NCBI RefSeq assembly: GCF_009389715.1
Contig: NW_024068262.1
Coordinates: 124,001-188,000, forward strand
Length of the DNA stretch: 64,000 nucleotides
DNA from: Phoenix dactylifera
Lineage: Eukaryota; Streptophyta; Magnoliopsida; Arecales; Arecaceae
Direction of reading: 5' to 3'
Shown here: one piece after another, positions 48,401-59,600 of the stretch
How the letters are laid out: every line of letters starts with the position of its first letter
How positions within the stretch are numbered: the stretch's first letter is position 1
The notes under the pieces: model-generated
Told to the model about the DNA's origin: nothing
What the model saw: the letters and a program-made list of their open reading frames with translations, nothing else
Databases searched by the model: none
Program-made: the position numbers and the translations under genes

Positions 48401-48759
48401 TAGCTAATGTGAGATGGTGTGCAGAACCATAAAAAAGTTGACTTACTAACAGTAACATTCACATCATATCAGGGTATCACATTGTCGAACTGCCACAAGA
48501 ACTGCAGGATTGCTAGGCAGCTTTGCCTGTGGACTCAACCGAAGAGGTTTTAGATACTCTACTAATATTTTCCATTTCCTTGGGCTGCTTTGAATAACTT
48601 TTTTTAACTGCCATGACAGGACATGACAATACAGGTTCTGATGCTAGTGATGAGATCCCTTGCAACTTGAAATCCAAACTGATCCATTTGGCCTGGCATC
48701 CTACAACAAGCTTAATTGCCTGTGCTACTAAATGTAGCTTATACATGTACTATGCATAG
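33404..48759 (+). CDS. PP2A 55-kDa B regulatory subunit (B55), 14 coding exons
   Basis: WD40 beta-propeller subunit that targets the protein phosphatase 2A A/C dimer to substrates. Exons: 33404-33482, 34328-34431, 34567-34662, 34775-34894, 35046-35240, 35688-35779, 35998-36116, 38792-38915, 39028-39151, 43588-43656, 45726-45817, 45932-46009, 48473-48546, 48620-48759. All have GT-AG borders; phases match; total 1506 bp, 501 residues, no internal stop. Family landmarks are [120 protein letters not shown] and the C-terminal [13 protein letters not shown]. Length fits plant B55 (about 500). Introns 7 and 9 are long (2.7 and 4.4 kb) and rich in transposon remnants. The neighbouring MER3 gene is convergent, with 1.9 kb between the stop codons. 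Confidence 0.96.
37255..37640 (+). mobile_element. tRNA-derived SINE-like repeat in B55 intron 7
   Basis: Starts with an A-box-like GGTAGCTCAGTGGAACTGGG and a B-box-like segment, GAGTTCAAAACGCG. A second GGTTCGAATCGG lies about 170 bp on, and the segment ends in a pyrimidine tract. GC content is much higher than the surrounding intron. The cloverleaf of a real tRNA gene cannot be completed, so a retroposed tRNA-derived element is the better call. Confidence 0.5.
37846..37870. repeat. (GA)n microsatellite
   Basis: About 12 uninterrupted AG/GA dinucleotides inside B55 intron 7. Confidence 0.9.
39726..40018. mobile_element. Tourist-like MITE in B55 intron 9
   Basis: 293 bp with imperfect terminal inverted repeats: GGGCATGTTTGGTTGG at the left and CAAACCAAACACACCC at the right. 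It is flanked by TTA on both sides (39723-39725 and 40019-40021), the target duplication of PIF/Harbinger-derived MITEs. The interior is rich in ATTCCAATTCC-type words and non-coding. Confidence 0.75.
40480..40800. repeat. GGTTCG/CCGAACC repeat plus polypurine tract in B55 intron 9
   Basis: A segment with AACCAGTACC and GACTGGTTCG words (40480-40560) is followed by about 200 bp of almost pure purine on the plus strand (GAGGGAGGGAGG, GAAGAGAGG). Two short CCCTAAACC/AACCCTAG insertions and a G-run (about 40788-40801) follow. G-quadruplex and triplex potential is high. Open frames here are compositional. Confidence 0.6.
42440..42720. repeat. GGTACC/CCGAACC-type dispersed repeat in B55 intron 9
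   Basis: Diverged words GGTACTAGTACTCGAGG, CGAACCGAATCG, CCGGTCCTACGTGGTACC and GTCGGTAACGTACCG resemble the repeats at 1551-1735 and 40480-40560. It is likely another member of the same dispersed family. Confidence 0.45.
43331..43495 (+). mobile_element. Au-family SINE in B55 intron 9
   Basis: Begins GGAGGGCAGGCCTTGGCGCAA (A-box region), then a diverged B-box near GTTATTGGTTCCAAAT and the characteristic GGAAACAGCCTCTTTGCA. It ends with TAGACTGCGTACA, GTGGCGGGAGCC and a short T-rich tail. This matches the Au SINE layout, which is found across flowering plants. It lies about 90 bp upstream of B55 exon 10. Confidence 0.85.
46490..47650 (+). mobile_element. RTE-type LINE reverse-transcriptase fossil in B55 intron 12
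   Basis: The plus strand can be read in shifting frames as a plant RTE reverse transcriptase: [19 protein letters not shown] near 46540, [17 protein letters not shown] near 46640, [20 protein letters not shown] near 46810, and a C-terminal [10 protein letters not shown] block at about 47420. Many stops and indels make it dead. It sits between B55 exons 12 and 13 and does not touch the splice sites. Confidence 0.75.
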
Positions 48760-50651
48760 ATCATTTCATTTATTTATTTACTTAATGTATGCTGTGACAG
48801 TTGGGGGCAAAAAAGCACAGAGATTCAATGTCTAGTTATATCCAACTCTGCCAGCCACCCCACTAACACTCTAACAGTGGCATGGCCAAGGGAAGGCAAA
48901 GGCAAAAAAAAAGAGGAAAAAGATAAGGAGGATGAGAAAAAAGAATAAGAAAATGCCGCTATGAAGATAAGCAGTTATTTGGAATGAACCTGCTACAATA
49001 ATTAGATATTATGGTTTCAAGGCGCATATTTTTTAATCCCATCAAGGAGCGGAAGTTATTTCGGAGAAGGGAGAAGGTTTGCTGTATTGGTGGATACTAC
49101 GCATACCAATATTAAACCGATACTCGGTGCTATTAAACCGATACTCGGTGCTGAAGGTGTATTTAGTGTAGGCACATTGAACTTAGCCTCATACCGGGTA
49201 TATAGACATTGTTTTAACATACTATCAGTACAAGGTTAGGTTCGGTATCGAGATTGCAAACTTCATTTTAGAGTTGGAGTACTATCAAGTTCATGAATTA
49301 ATCTACATTATTAAGAGCTAGGAAGACTGAGATGTTAAGATGTGTTGCGGTTCATTGTGAACAAAAAAACAGGAAACAGAATTATTTCCAGTTTTATGTC
49401 CTCTAGGTGGTCAATTGCTGGAACTGTTGCATGAACTGTTTGATGAGATAACATTGTGTTGTGGCATCATGAGTCTATGCTCGTGCATGTGTTGAATTCC
49501 TCAAAGTTTTATGCTCTTGGTTTAAAGGTAATGATGTACCAGTCTGTCCTAATTGAGTCTTTCAGGTTTTTCCCCTTGAGATTCGTCTGCTCTAAAGGAA
49601 TTCTCATGTCATTCCCGCTGCGTCACCTTCATGCAAAAACCAGGTTTGACTAAGTGGAACTTGTTTGGAGTCTGGTTAATCACATTGTTGGTTGTTCTGA
49701 TATCAGGGTGCTATTGAGAAGAACCTTAATTATATTAGAGTTACCCATTCTAGATAAAAAGCTTGGTGGTAAAAGGGTATCGTTGGGAGGGGTTCTCTTG
49801 CTTTTTCTTATGATTTTCCAACAAATTCTTGTGAAAAATCTTGTGGTATATCCAACATAGAGAAGATGGATCGTGTATGGTGATGATTTAACATGGAAAT
49901 TAGCATCTCTTGTTCGGTGGGCTATAAGTACAACTGAGATTGCATTTTCATAATTGACCGCTCACGGTTAGGAACCACTCGGCTATTGCGGTTATGGTAC
50001 TTTGGAAAGGAGAGTGCGCTGGGAAAGGCATGACCTGCTTGTTTGATAGGCGGACCGGTATGAGAATTGAGGCAATTCTCCTTGGAGTTTCACCTGTGAA
50101 AGATCCATTGCAACCCATCGCTTATCCCACACAGGATTAGATCATCCATCATGGTATAAGGTCATCCATCATGATATCTACAGGTGTACCGTTGCCATGA
50201 AGTGTAATTACCTATATCAAGAATCATTCCAGATTGAAGCTAGGCTACCGTCTTAAAATCGTTTGCTTCTAATCTTAAAAGCATGGGGAAACCTGGCCCA
50301 GGCCCTAGCTACAGAGACGCTGAAGGATTAAACGTACGTTGGAAGGTTATTAGTAGCAATTTCCAACCATTTTGCCGCCTCCGTGCGGTCAACTTAGAGA
50401 CCTTAATATGAGTGCGTGAATCTGTAAAGAAGTCAAAAGACTATACCTTCGACGGTATGAATGCAGATGCCTGTAAGCTTCTACAGCCTTTCCGGTAGTA
50501 CATCGGCTCCCTCAAAGTGCAAAATGAGTAACTGAATTTGGGCGTGTTTTTACCATTCCACACAGGAGGAAGAAGAAGAGAGCCTGTGAGGAATGCCATT
50601 ATCTGGTAGAGAGTTGCTTTCTAATAAGCAGCAGATCTATCCAGTCATCAA
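48760..50651. other. Convergent intergenic region between B55 and MER3
   Basis: Both neighbouring genes end here. No further gene is seen. A diverged CCGATACTCGGTGCTATTAAA tandem duplication (about 49105-49150) lies in a GGTA/CCGATA-rich patch (49080-49250). Confidence 0.5.
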
Positions 50652-53600
50652 TCACAGAAATGAGAAGACACTCTTGAACCCAAGGAAAGACACTTCCCTC
50701 CGATCACCTGGTGGTTCAAACGAACGGTGCTGCTGGACATCTGGCCTATTATGAACTGGATCTAGTTCTATAGGGGAGGCACTCTTGCAGCCCGCCGTTT
50801 CGACACCCTCCAGCAGGTCATCGTAGGTGAGCGATCCCCCATTCGAGTCACCTGTAAATTTGCTGGAAAACTCTCTGACCGAAATGTTGCTTGAGCTTCC
50901 GGTGATTTTCTTGCAGCTTCCCTTTGTCTCGAGTGAAAAGTTAATTTCTTTAGTGAGCTTTGGAGAGGCATCGGCAGGTTCAGAATCTATCAGAATCACA
51001 TTCTGCTCGAAATGGTTTGCTTGAGGAGTCCCTTTTCTTGTCAGGATCAGTGGCTGGTGCGAAGAATCCATTGCCTCTGACGTCAAAAGAGTTGGAAAAT
51101 TTTTAGACTTCTTGCGAATGTGGTCGAATATCATGTCCTCGCTCTGGATTTTGTTCTCAATTTCTCCGGGTTTAGGAGCGAACAACTCTTGCACAGATAA
51201 AAACAAGTGGTGAAGTCGTGCCAAAGGAAATGGGAAAGATAAACATGATGAGAAACAATTATTATCTCAGGTTCGCCCAGACGAAATATTAGAAATCCAA
51301 AACAATATTCAATGGTCTACCGAGGCTTAGAGGGACTTGTACACATACCTTCATCAGTTTCTTCCTGTAGGAGATCAAAGCTGGGTCTGCCGTGCATTGG
51401 TACCAAATATATCAACATAACAAAAAGGAGGTTGGAAGTGATTATAAGAAAAACAGATTCCTAACAGGCCTGCATTTTCTAAACTACAGGTAAGCAACCT
51501 ATCACAAATTGAGATGGAAAAACCAATTACACTGAAGACTGGACCCTGTCTGAGTTGCTTAAAAACTGAGTATCCCCGGCTGTGGCTTGAGGTCCGTTCT
51601 TGTCATCATCTTCTATGACATAAATATCTTTGGGGAGGGAATAAGAAATTGTCGTTGCTTTACTTCCATGCTCATGTGTCTTAGTAAAACTGGATTCCCT
51701 GGTAATTACAAACTTTTCATGGACATCGAGACCGACTTCAAGGTACAACCAAAGAGCAAGTCGAATGAATCAGTCTTCTATTTAAGTAGATGTCTATCAT
51801 AAATATAGCATTCTATTCCAAACTTATCTTACCATATTCTTCAAAAATAAGATCAGCCTTTACAGTTACCCGCGCATTTTGAGGGCACGACACGAGAAGC
51901 GTAGCAACATAGGGGCTGCAAGCTGACTGTCTCATCAGTCACAAAAGAAAAAAAAAACCTTCGGATAAAAGATGCTTCTATTGAGAGAAAGAATGATGGT
52001 TGGGATGGAGAAAGGAAAGAGAAACTCGCCTTGGAAAATTATAAAAAATTTCAATTTCTGCTTTTATATCAGTAATCAAAACTAACATCATTTCAGTAAA
52101 ACTAGACAAATTAATTTATATAACATCACCTGCAGTTATATGCATGAAGAAAAAGATTTCAGGTCCCAGTGATAATAAAACAAAGAGGTTGCTATCTAAT
52201 GATCATGGAAATTGTTCAACTATATGAATTAGTGACCGTCACAGCTGACATATTACGTGCATTTTAGTTTGAAACCAAGATGATGCTCACTGTTCCTTGA
52301 CTATATGCTACAATTTTGTGAAAATGTAATCCATTTGAGTAAAATGCGGTGTGTAGGACCCTATACTCAGGGGTATTGCAACAAAAAAAGAGAAAGCCTG
52401 ACAGTTATGTTAGCTTGAGTATGATGGATTCATTTGGTATAATCATGTCGGTTTGCTCTTCACAGAATCAGAAAAAAAGTGAAGCTATACCAAAGACAAC
52501 ATGAGGCATAAAACTTCAGAATTTCTAATTTATCCAATAAAATTATATCCATGGTGTGTTTGATTCTGGTTTTCAGGGTTTATAACCTTGGAGCTTCCCC
52601 CCTTTGAGTGCTAGGCTAAGCCATGGTTGACAACAGCATGACAGAGGACTAAATGCCCACAAAATAAACTTCCAGTCACATCTGTGCTAAGCCTTCTGTT
52701 ATCTTGTCCTATCTGTGGTCTTCTCCTTACCAGATTAATAGACTTGGTGCCTGGAAAAGCCAATATTTTACAACTAACATGACATTATTCTTGATTTATT
52801 GAGATTGAGCACATTAATTGTAATATTTCATATGCCCTTATGAGATGATTAATAAGTTTATGATACCAAATGTCTAGATCACAGTATGGCTATAATATTT
52901 AACTGCATGGTAAATGCAATAACTAGATTATTGCCAAAACTGTTACAACTAATTATGAGATAGATAGCTCACTTATACGGCCACCATTATGGTTATGCAC
53001 ATTGCATGTAGCGATGATCTTCAAATCATTAGGTGGAGACTTTAGGCATACAGATGGGAGACCATTGCATCTTGATAATTTTGCCTCGAATATGAATGGA
53101 AAAGCTGACAATTTTTATTGACATCAATTCTAAGAAAAAAGCACATCCCGGTGCACAAGGCTCTTACCATTGCAAGGTCTAGGAAGCGTCGGATGTGTGT
53201 AGCCTTACCCTTGTGTGCGGAGAGGCCCTTGTGTGCGGAGAGGCTGTTTCCATATTTCGAACACATAACACCCAAGTCAAAACAGAATAACCTTACCGGT
53301 GCACCAAGTCTCACACTCTACTGACATCATTTCTCTATGCATAAAATGCTGTTCCTAGGTGTTGAACGACCTGCATGAATGCCTTCTCTTTCTTGCATGA
53401 ACCTAGCCAAGCAATGGAAGGAAAAAAGGTTAAGACTTAAGACCTTCTTCATGCACAGACCTACCATCTTTAGTGGGGTCCCTCCTTCCCAGCCTCTCCT
53501 AAAGCAACCATTTTGCCATAAAGGGATGGAACAGGCACACTTACTGCTCTTATTGGATGTGGCCTGAGAAAAATAGAAGCTAAAGGAACATAAAAGGGAT

Positions 53601-56600
53601 TATCAAAAAACTACTAGGGGATCTGATACAGATTGAAAAGATGGAAACCAAAGCTAGCTAGCAAAGGGGTTGGGATTTGTCTTCCCCTAGTACAACAACC
53701 AGGCAATACCTTGAACTTGCAGTTCGCCCAAGACAGGCTGTCACCGACTCCAGAGAACTCCAGCAGTCAGGTGAGAAGAACATATTATGCATAAAGTTAA
53801 TGTCTTTAACCAGATTTCTCTCCCTAGAGCTACCATTGAAAGACCAGAAATGGCCCCTTCAAGGTATTTTTAGGCATGCAGGCATCGAGAACTCTAACAA
53901 TTTTACTTTGTTTCACTGTCTTATTTACCCTAGTTAGACAATCTATAGCTTAAATAACCAGAAAAGTGTGCCATAGCTGATAGTATCCAGAGAATGAAGG
54001 TTGGCAAATAAGTAATTGTTCATGATGCATTGTCAACAGATGCTGCGACTTGCAAGTGGGTCAAGTATAAAGAATTCGAGGCAAAGAAGTAATATAACTA
54101 ATTTATACTAAATTTGCTGTAATACAAACAGTGCATTTAAAAAACTGCTTTTAGAAGCATTTTCTAATTGATTTTGGAACAGAAGCAGAAAATGGATAGA
54201 AACAATTGCTGAAGATAGCAGAAATTATACCTGGAAAATTCTTCAGCTCTGGGGTGAACAACGAGAAAAGTTGAAATCATGAGAGATTAGAACAGAGAGA
54301 CAAAGTGTTACCTTACATCAACAAAAATAGAAAAATGTGTTACCTCACTCTTTCATGAAAGAGAATCATATTATCTTCTTCCGAGCCAACCATCTGTACA
54401 AACAAATCTGCCTTTAATATCTGGTCAAAGAAATATTTAGAGAAAGAAAAAATAGAAGAAAGGTCTTAGGACGCAAATGCAAGAACAGAAAGAGTTTTGT
54501 AAATTTCATTAACATAACAACTATGATGCAAGTGCAACAAGAAAGCTCAACTCCTAAAAGCATACCATATCAGCATAGTGGTGTTTGCTGGATGCAACTG
54601 TGTGTGGCACACGAGTTAATGTTATTATCAACTTTGATTTCCCTTGCCTTTTGCACTCAACCTCTTTTATCTGTATCTCAACCTTCGGAGGAAGCGATAG
54701 TAGAGATTCTTTGATATGGTTTCCAAATGGATATTTGCGACCTGTTATTATTTCTATTTTTCTGGGATCAGCTTCTATCATACTTTCAAATGAATTAATT
54801 CCTGCTGAATTTAGTGCCTAGCATCGAAAATTCATTCAAATCAAGGAACAAAAGCAATGCTGCAATGAACTAATGGAGGCAATATGATAATTAAGAAAAA
54901 GGAACCAGAAATGTAAAACCTTTGCCGTGACCATTCCAATGCCAGGGAGTTGTTTCAGCAAGTAAGGACTATCATTCCATAGTTTCTGGTGTAAACATTT
55001 AGCAAGAAGTATAGAATTTATAGCTCCCTTGTAGCTCTTTCTGTACATAAAACACTCTTTCATGCATTTGGCAATCCTACACCCATTCGAGCATATTGAG
55101 TTCATGTCCTGCATGAAATGTTGATAACTAGTGAGCAAAGACTAAAGTAGCATATAAACATCTCTTTGATTATCAGAAAAGAAACCTGGTTTAGGGACAA
55201 ATCGTGAACTGAAGGATCACCCGTCAAGCAGTCATTTGCTAGTACAAATATCTTTTCCTCTCTTGTCTGCATACGCTTTTTCCTTTTTCCATTCTCGCCA
55301 ATGACATGAAAGTGAAGTCGACCTTCTTTATCAGAGTTTATGTCATTCAGAAGCTTCTTTTCATTGCGTCTCAGCTGGATCCCTTTATTTTTCATAGGTT
55401 TTTATTAACATTTGTTCCTTACCGAAGAATAGTGGCATGCTTAATACTAAAATGCACATACACGAAAGCTCCTCAGAGCGGCAAATGATTTGAAGGACAT
55501 CTTCCAAGTTGGAACTTCCAGGAGCTTTGACCATAAGTTTCATTGTGTCAAATTTCAAATAATATTTTGTCATCAGTCTTCCAGGTTCTGGAGAAAGAGG
55601 AGCCGGGTTTCAGAAAAAAATATTGCCATGCTATAAAACTTATTTTATGGTTGTAAAAGCCATGCACTTATGTTCTCTGTCTTTTCTTCATGGATGAGTT
55701 TAGTTGATAGAAAGAACTAAAAAAAGACATCCTAATGCATGAGGCTCCCACCACTATGGGGTCTGAGGAGGGTCACATGTATGTAGCCTTACTCCCACAT
55801 GCAAAGAGATTGTTTCCATATTTCAAACCCATGACACTCAGATTATAATAGAGCAACCTTGCTTGCACCAAGGCCCACCCTCTAGTTGATAAAAGAACTA
55901 ACCTAGGCAATTTGAATTTGTCATGATGGAATCACTTTTGCTATATCTTCTGCATAACTTGATTCTTGTTATGCACTTTCAGCAATACTTTTGAGCAATT
56001 GAGCATTATAGCTCACATGATATTTTAAGTATGTCTGGCCATTGCTAAAAGGTGTACAGATTCATAACACATATTTCTTAGGAGGACTTGTCATGCAGCT
56101 TCTAGTGAGATTCCCATTCAACACTCTATTCACATTAGAACTACCAAATGGAAAATATATAACCATAGAACTAAGCAGGAGCGATTCCAGCTGCAAGAAA
56201 TGGAAGCAAAGAGCTAAGGGAACAATAAAAACCATGAGCATCAAGCCTTTGATGCCAACTTTATGGTCCATCACTATTATTATTGTTGTGTTGTTCTAAT
56301 ATATTTGTGTCCTTTTTTAAAGATTAGGAGGGGCTAATCCCTGCCTTTCTACCCTAACACACTCCACCCTTGGAGGGCCAACTTCCGCTGGAATCAAACC
56401 CCTGCACCTTGCCCAGGTGGCAAAGGATGGTATCATCATGTGGAGGAGACAAAAGACATGTTTCTCTTCTTAAAATATTGGATAAATATCAAGATATGCA
56501 AAGAAAAGGTTATACATACTTACAGGTGCAAAACAGCATGTGTATATTATCATTTTATTGGCTATATCAATAATAATTAACACTATTGTTTGGGAAGTGT

Positions 56601-59600
56601 AGGAATCAACTCAAAATTTATTTAGAAGTCTTGCACGGAGTATGATGAGAAATATAAGACACCTAATGGTTTTAGAAGGAAACCATCTTCATCTGTCCAA
56701 ATCATTCCATATTCTGATAACTCATTGATTTTTTGAACGCATATTTCTGCCAGTCAAAAAGAAAAAACAATTAACTCTATCAAATTTAACCATATAGCAA
56801 CCAAAATAAAGCTATCACTAGTCAGCAGTACCTCGTAAATGCTTTTCTAGGCGTTCATGAGGAATTCCTCTCTTAATTCCATAGTTTTCAGGATTCTGAT
56901 TTTGCATTCAGAATTCAGATAACTAATTAGGCTGACATCGGTTCACCATAATTACATCAGATGACAATGATGGCATACCTTCTTTATCCGGACATACAAG
57001 TATGAACACTTCAGCCACTCAATTGCCATGCTTATATCAGAGACTGTCATCTGAACAATCTCAGCATTCAGATGCTCTATTGCGCATGAAAGCAACCTAA
57101 GGTGATGATAACACTCAAAACAAAGTAGTATGGATGATCTTTGAAATTGCACTAAAGTTATCAAGAATTCTAAGAAGTGCAAATATATTTTCTTTCTAGG
57201 TAAAGAAACTTACTGAGACTCCACCATTTCACATCCATTTAAGAGATTCTCATACAAGTGAACCTACATAGATAACAAACCATTAGACAGCCTATGTCAC
57301 AGAAATTCTGATAGCAAAAAGGTCCATAATTATTTTCATATTAAAAATCTTGTGAATTAGCAGAGAGAGCCAAAATTACAAAGACTTGTATCATGTGGAA
57401 ATAACTGTTTCTCTTCTTGTCATGATGACAACTGTTCCAGTATCATCAAATGGTGGACGGCCTGCCCTGCCACACATCTGCGGATACCCAGGCATAACAT
57501 TTAAATTTCATAAAAAAAGTGGGGCCACTGAATAAAGTTGGTGCAACTTAAACAGTCTACATATATGATGATAACTGTCAAACATGTTTAGATAATAAAC
57601 ATAAATGTATTTCAAAAATAAAACCACCTTAAGATCAAACAACCTTCAATGGATCCGGTGGTATATGTATTTAAACAAATATACAGAAAAAATATCGTGT
57701 ACATGTGCATGCATAAGTATCCAATATGAAGCCATGTTATTAGAGGTAGTCATAAGTTATGTAATTGAAAGTCAGAAAACAGATGGTCTTACATATAATG
57801 GTTAAAAAGAACTTGTCAAACAAGGTTGTAATCTTCACAAGTAAACATGCTACAATTATTACTATACAGACCTAAGTATCATGTTGTGAAGATTTTTTTA
57901 AAAATAAATGCAGCTTTAGTGCCAGTGGTAGCATTTTTAGAGTAAAATAAGAGAAATCAAGACAAATATAGTATTAATGTATCATCAAGAAGAGTCAGAG
58001 ATGAGTAGTACATGGGGGGATGGACGCAAAGATAGCCAACCTGCAATACCATAGACCTTTCATATTCCAAGTAGAGGCCCTTTTCTTTGTTGCTGTGAAA
58101 TTACAGGAGACATCAACTATTATGATTTATAAAATTTAGAAGGAGACATTAAAAAATTACAATTTATATGGATTTGCATGAAAAGTTGAACAGCAACCTT
58201 AAACATGCATCGAACTTACAAATATTGTGTTGATTTGATTACTACTGTGTGTGCAGGTAAGTTGACCCCTTGTGCAAGAGTGTTTGTAGTACAAAGAATT
58301 TGGAGATCACCCTTCAGAAAAAGACCCTCGATCAGGTTTCGATCCTTCAAGCAAAGCCCACCATTATGATAACCAACTGGAAGATAAACACATGGCCAAT
58401 TGAGTAACAATAATATCTGGCATTCTAAGAATATGAAAAAGCATTTTAAGTTAGATGCTGGCCAGCACAAGACGAATGAAAGGAGCTTAGATGATAAGGA
58501 AGAATTATGAAAGGAGTTTCTAATGGGCAAGATTAGACTGTTTAGCAGGACAGTTTAATTCATACCACCATAAAGAATGCATGATTGCATATTTTTATCA
58601 CTGCAAGATAACGAAGCATCCTTTAGTCTTTCTTGTTGTTGTTTGGATTTTATAAATGGATTTGAGCAACCGAGGTTCATTGCAGTCTGAGAGAGGCACT
58701 GTGCAGCTTCTTGTGCTCCTTTTCTGGTAGAACAAAAGACTAGCGCAGATTTTCCTTTGAATGTTGCATGAGGATATCTGTAGCCAGTGATTGAATGTTG
58801 GATATGAAGAAAAACTTTCAGACAAAAAAAAAGGACAGGCTATCTAAAGTCAGAAGTGTTATGTCCTTACCAAAAACAAAATTTTGAAGGCGCTGCATGA
58901 TATATAACATGATAAACAGAAGAAGAATCATCAGCAGGAGGGGAACCAACTACTCATCTAAGAGTAACTTCTCTATGGGAGGATAAGTGAATGTTGTTCT
59001 CTTGCATAAGTCATGGGAAATGAGAGAAAAGTGCAAGTAAATAGTAAAAGCTACCTTTTCAAACAAAAAGTCATTTCTTGCTGGAGCATAACCTGCAAAA
59101 GATGTGAGAAATATTAAAAAGGGCAACCTCATGCGTATAATGCTGATTAATAGTATTATGAAGAAACAATACAAGGTGTGCTTAGCTCCATAACAAATAA
59201 TTAAATGAATATAATTGAAAACCTAGTTAAATGAATATCATTGGAACTAACATGTTATCAATGGTACGCGATAAAAAGCCCATCTAATAGCCGACAGACC
59301 GTATAAGAATATTATTGTTTTTGAAATAACAAAGAGAAAAATAATTATGAAATTGTCAGATTTAATGCAGCAAAGGTAGAGGCTCGGACGGTCAAAGAAA
59401 CTCCATGACAAGTTAGCTTATCAGATAAAAGGCAAATTATAATTACAACAGCTAAATAATCTCTCAAACATATAAATCCTAAGCCATGAAATTGTGCATG
59501 GAATGCTAACCAAATGCAACTCTAGAATTTCATTTGTTACATTGGTCATACTGTCATACATCTTTGCTCTGAGATGGTTTCCCCTCCATAATCTACATCA

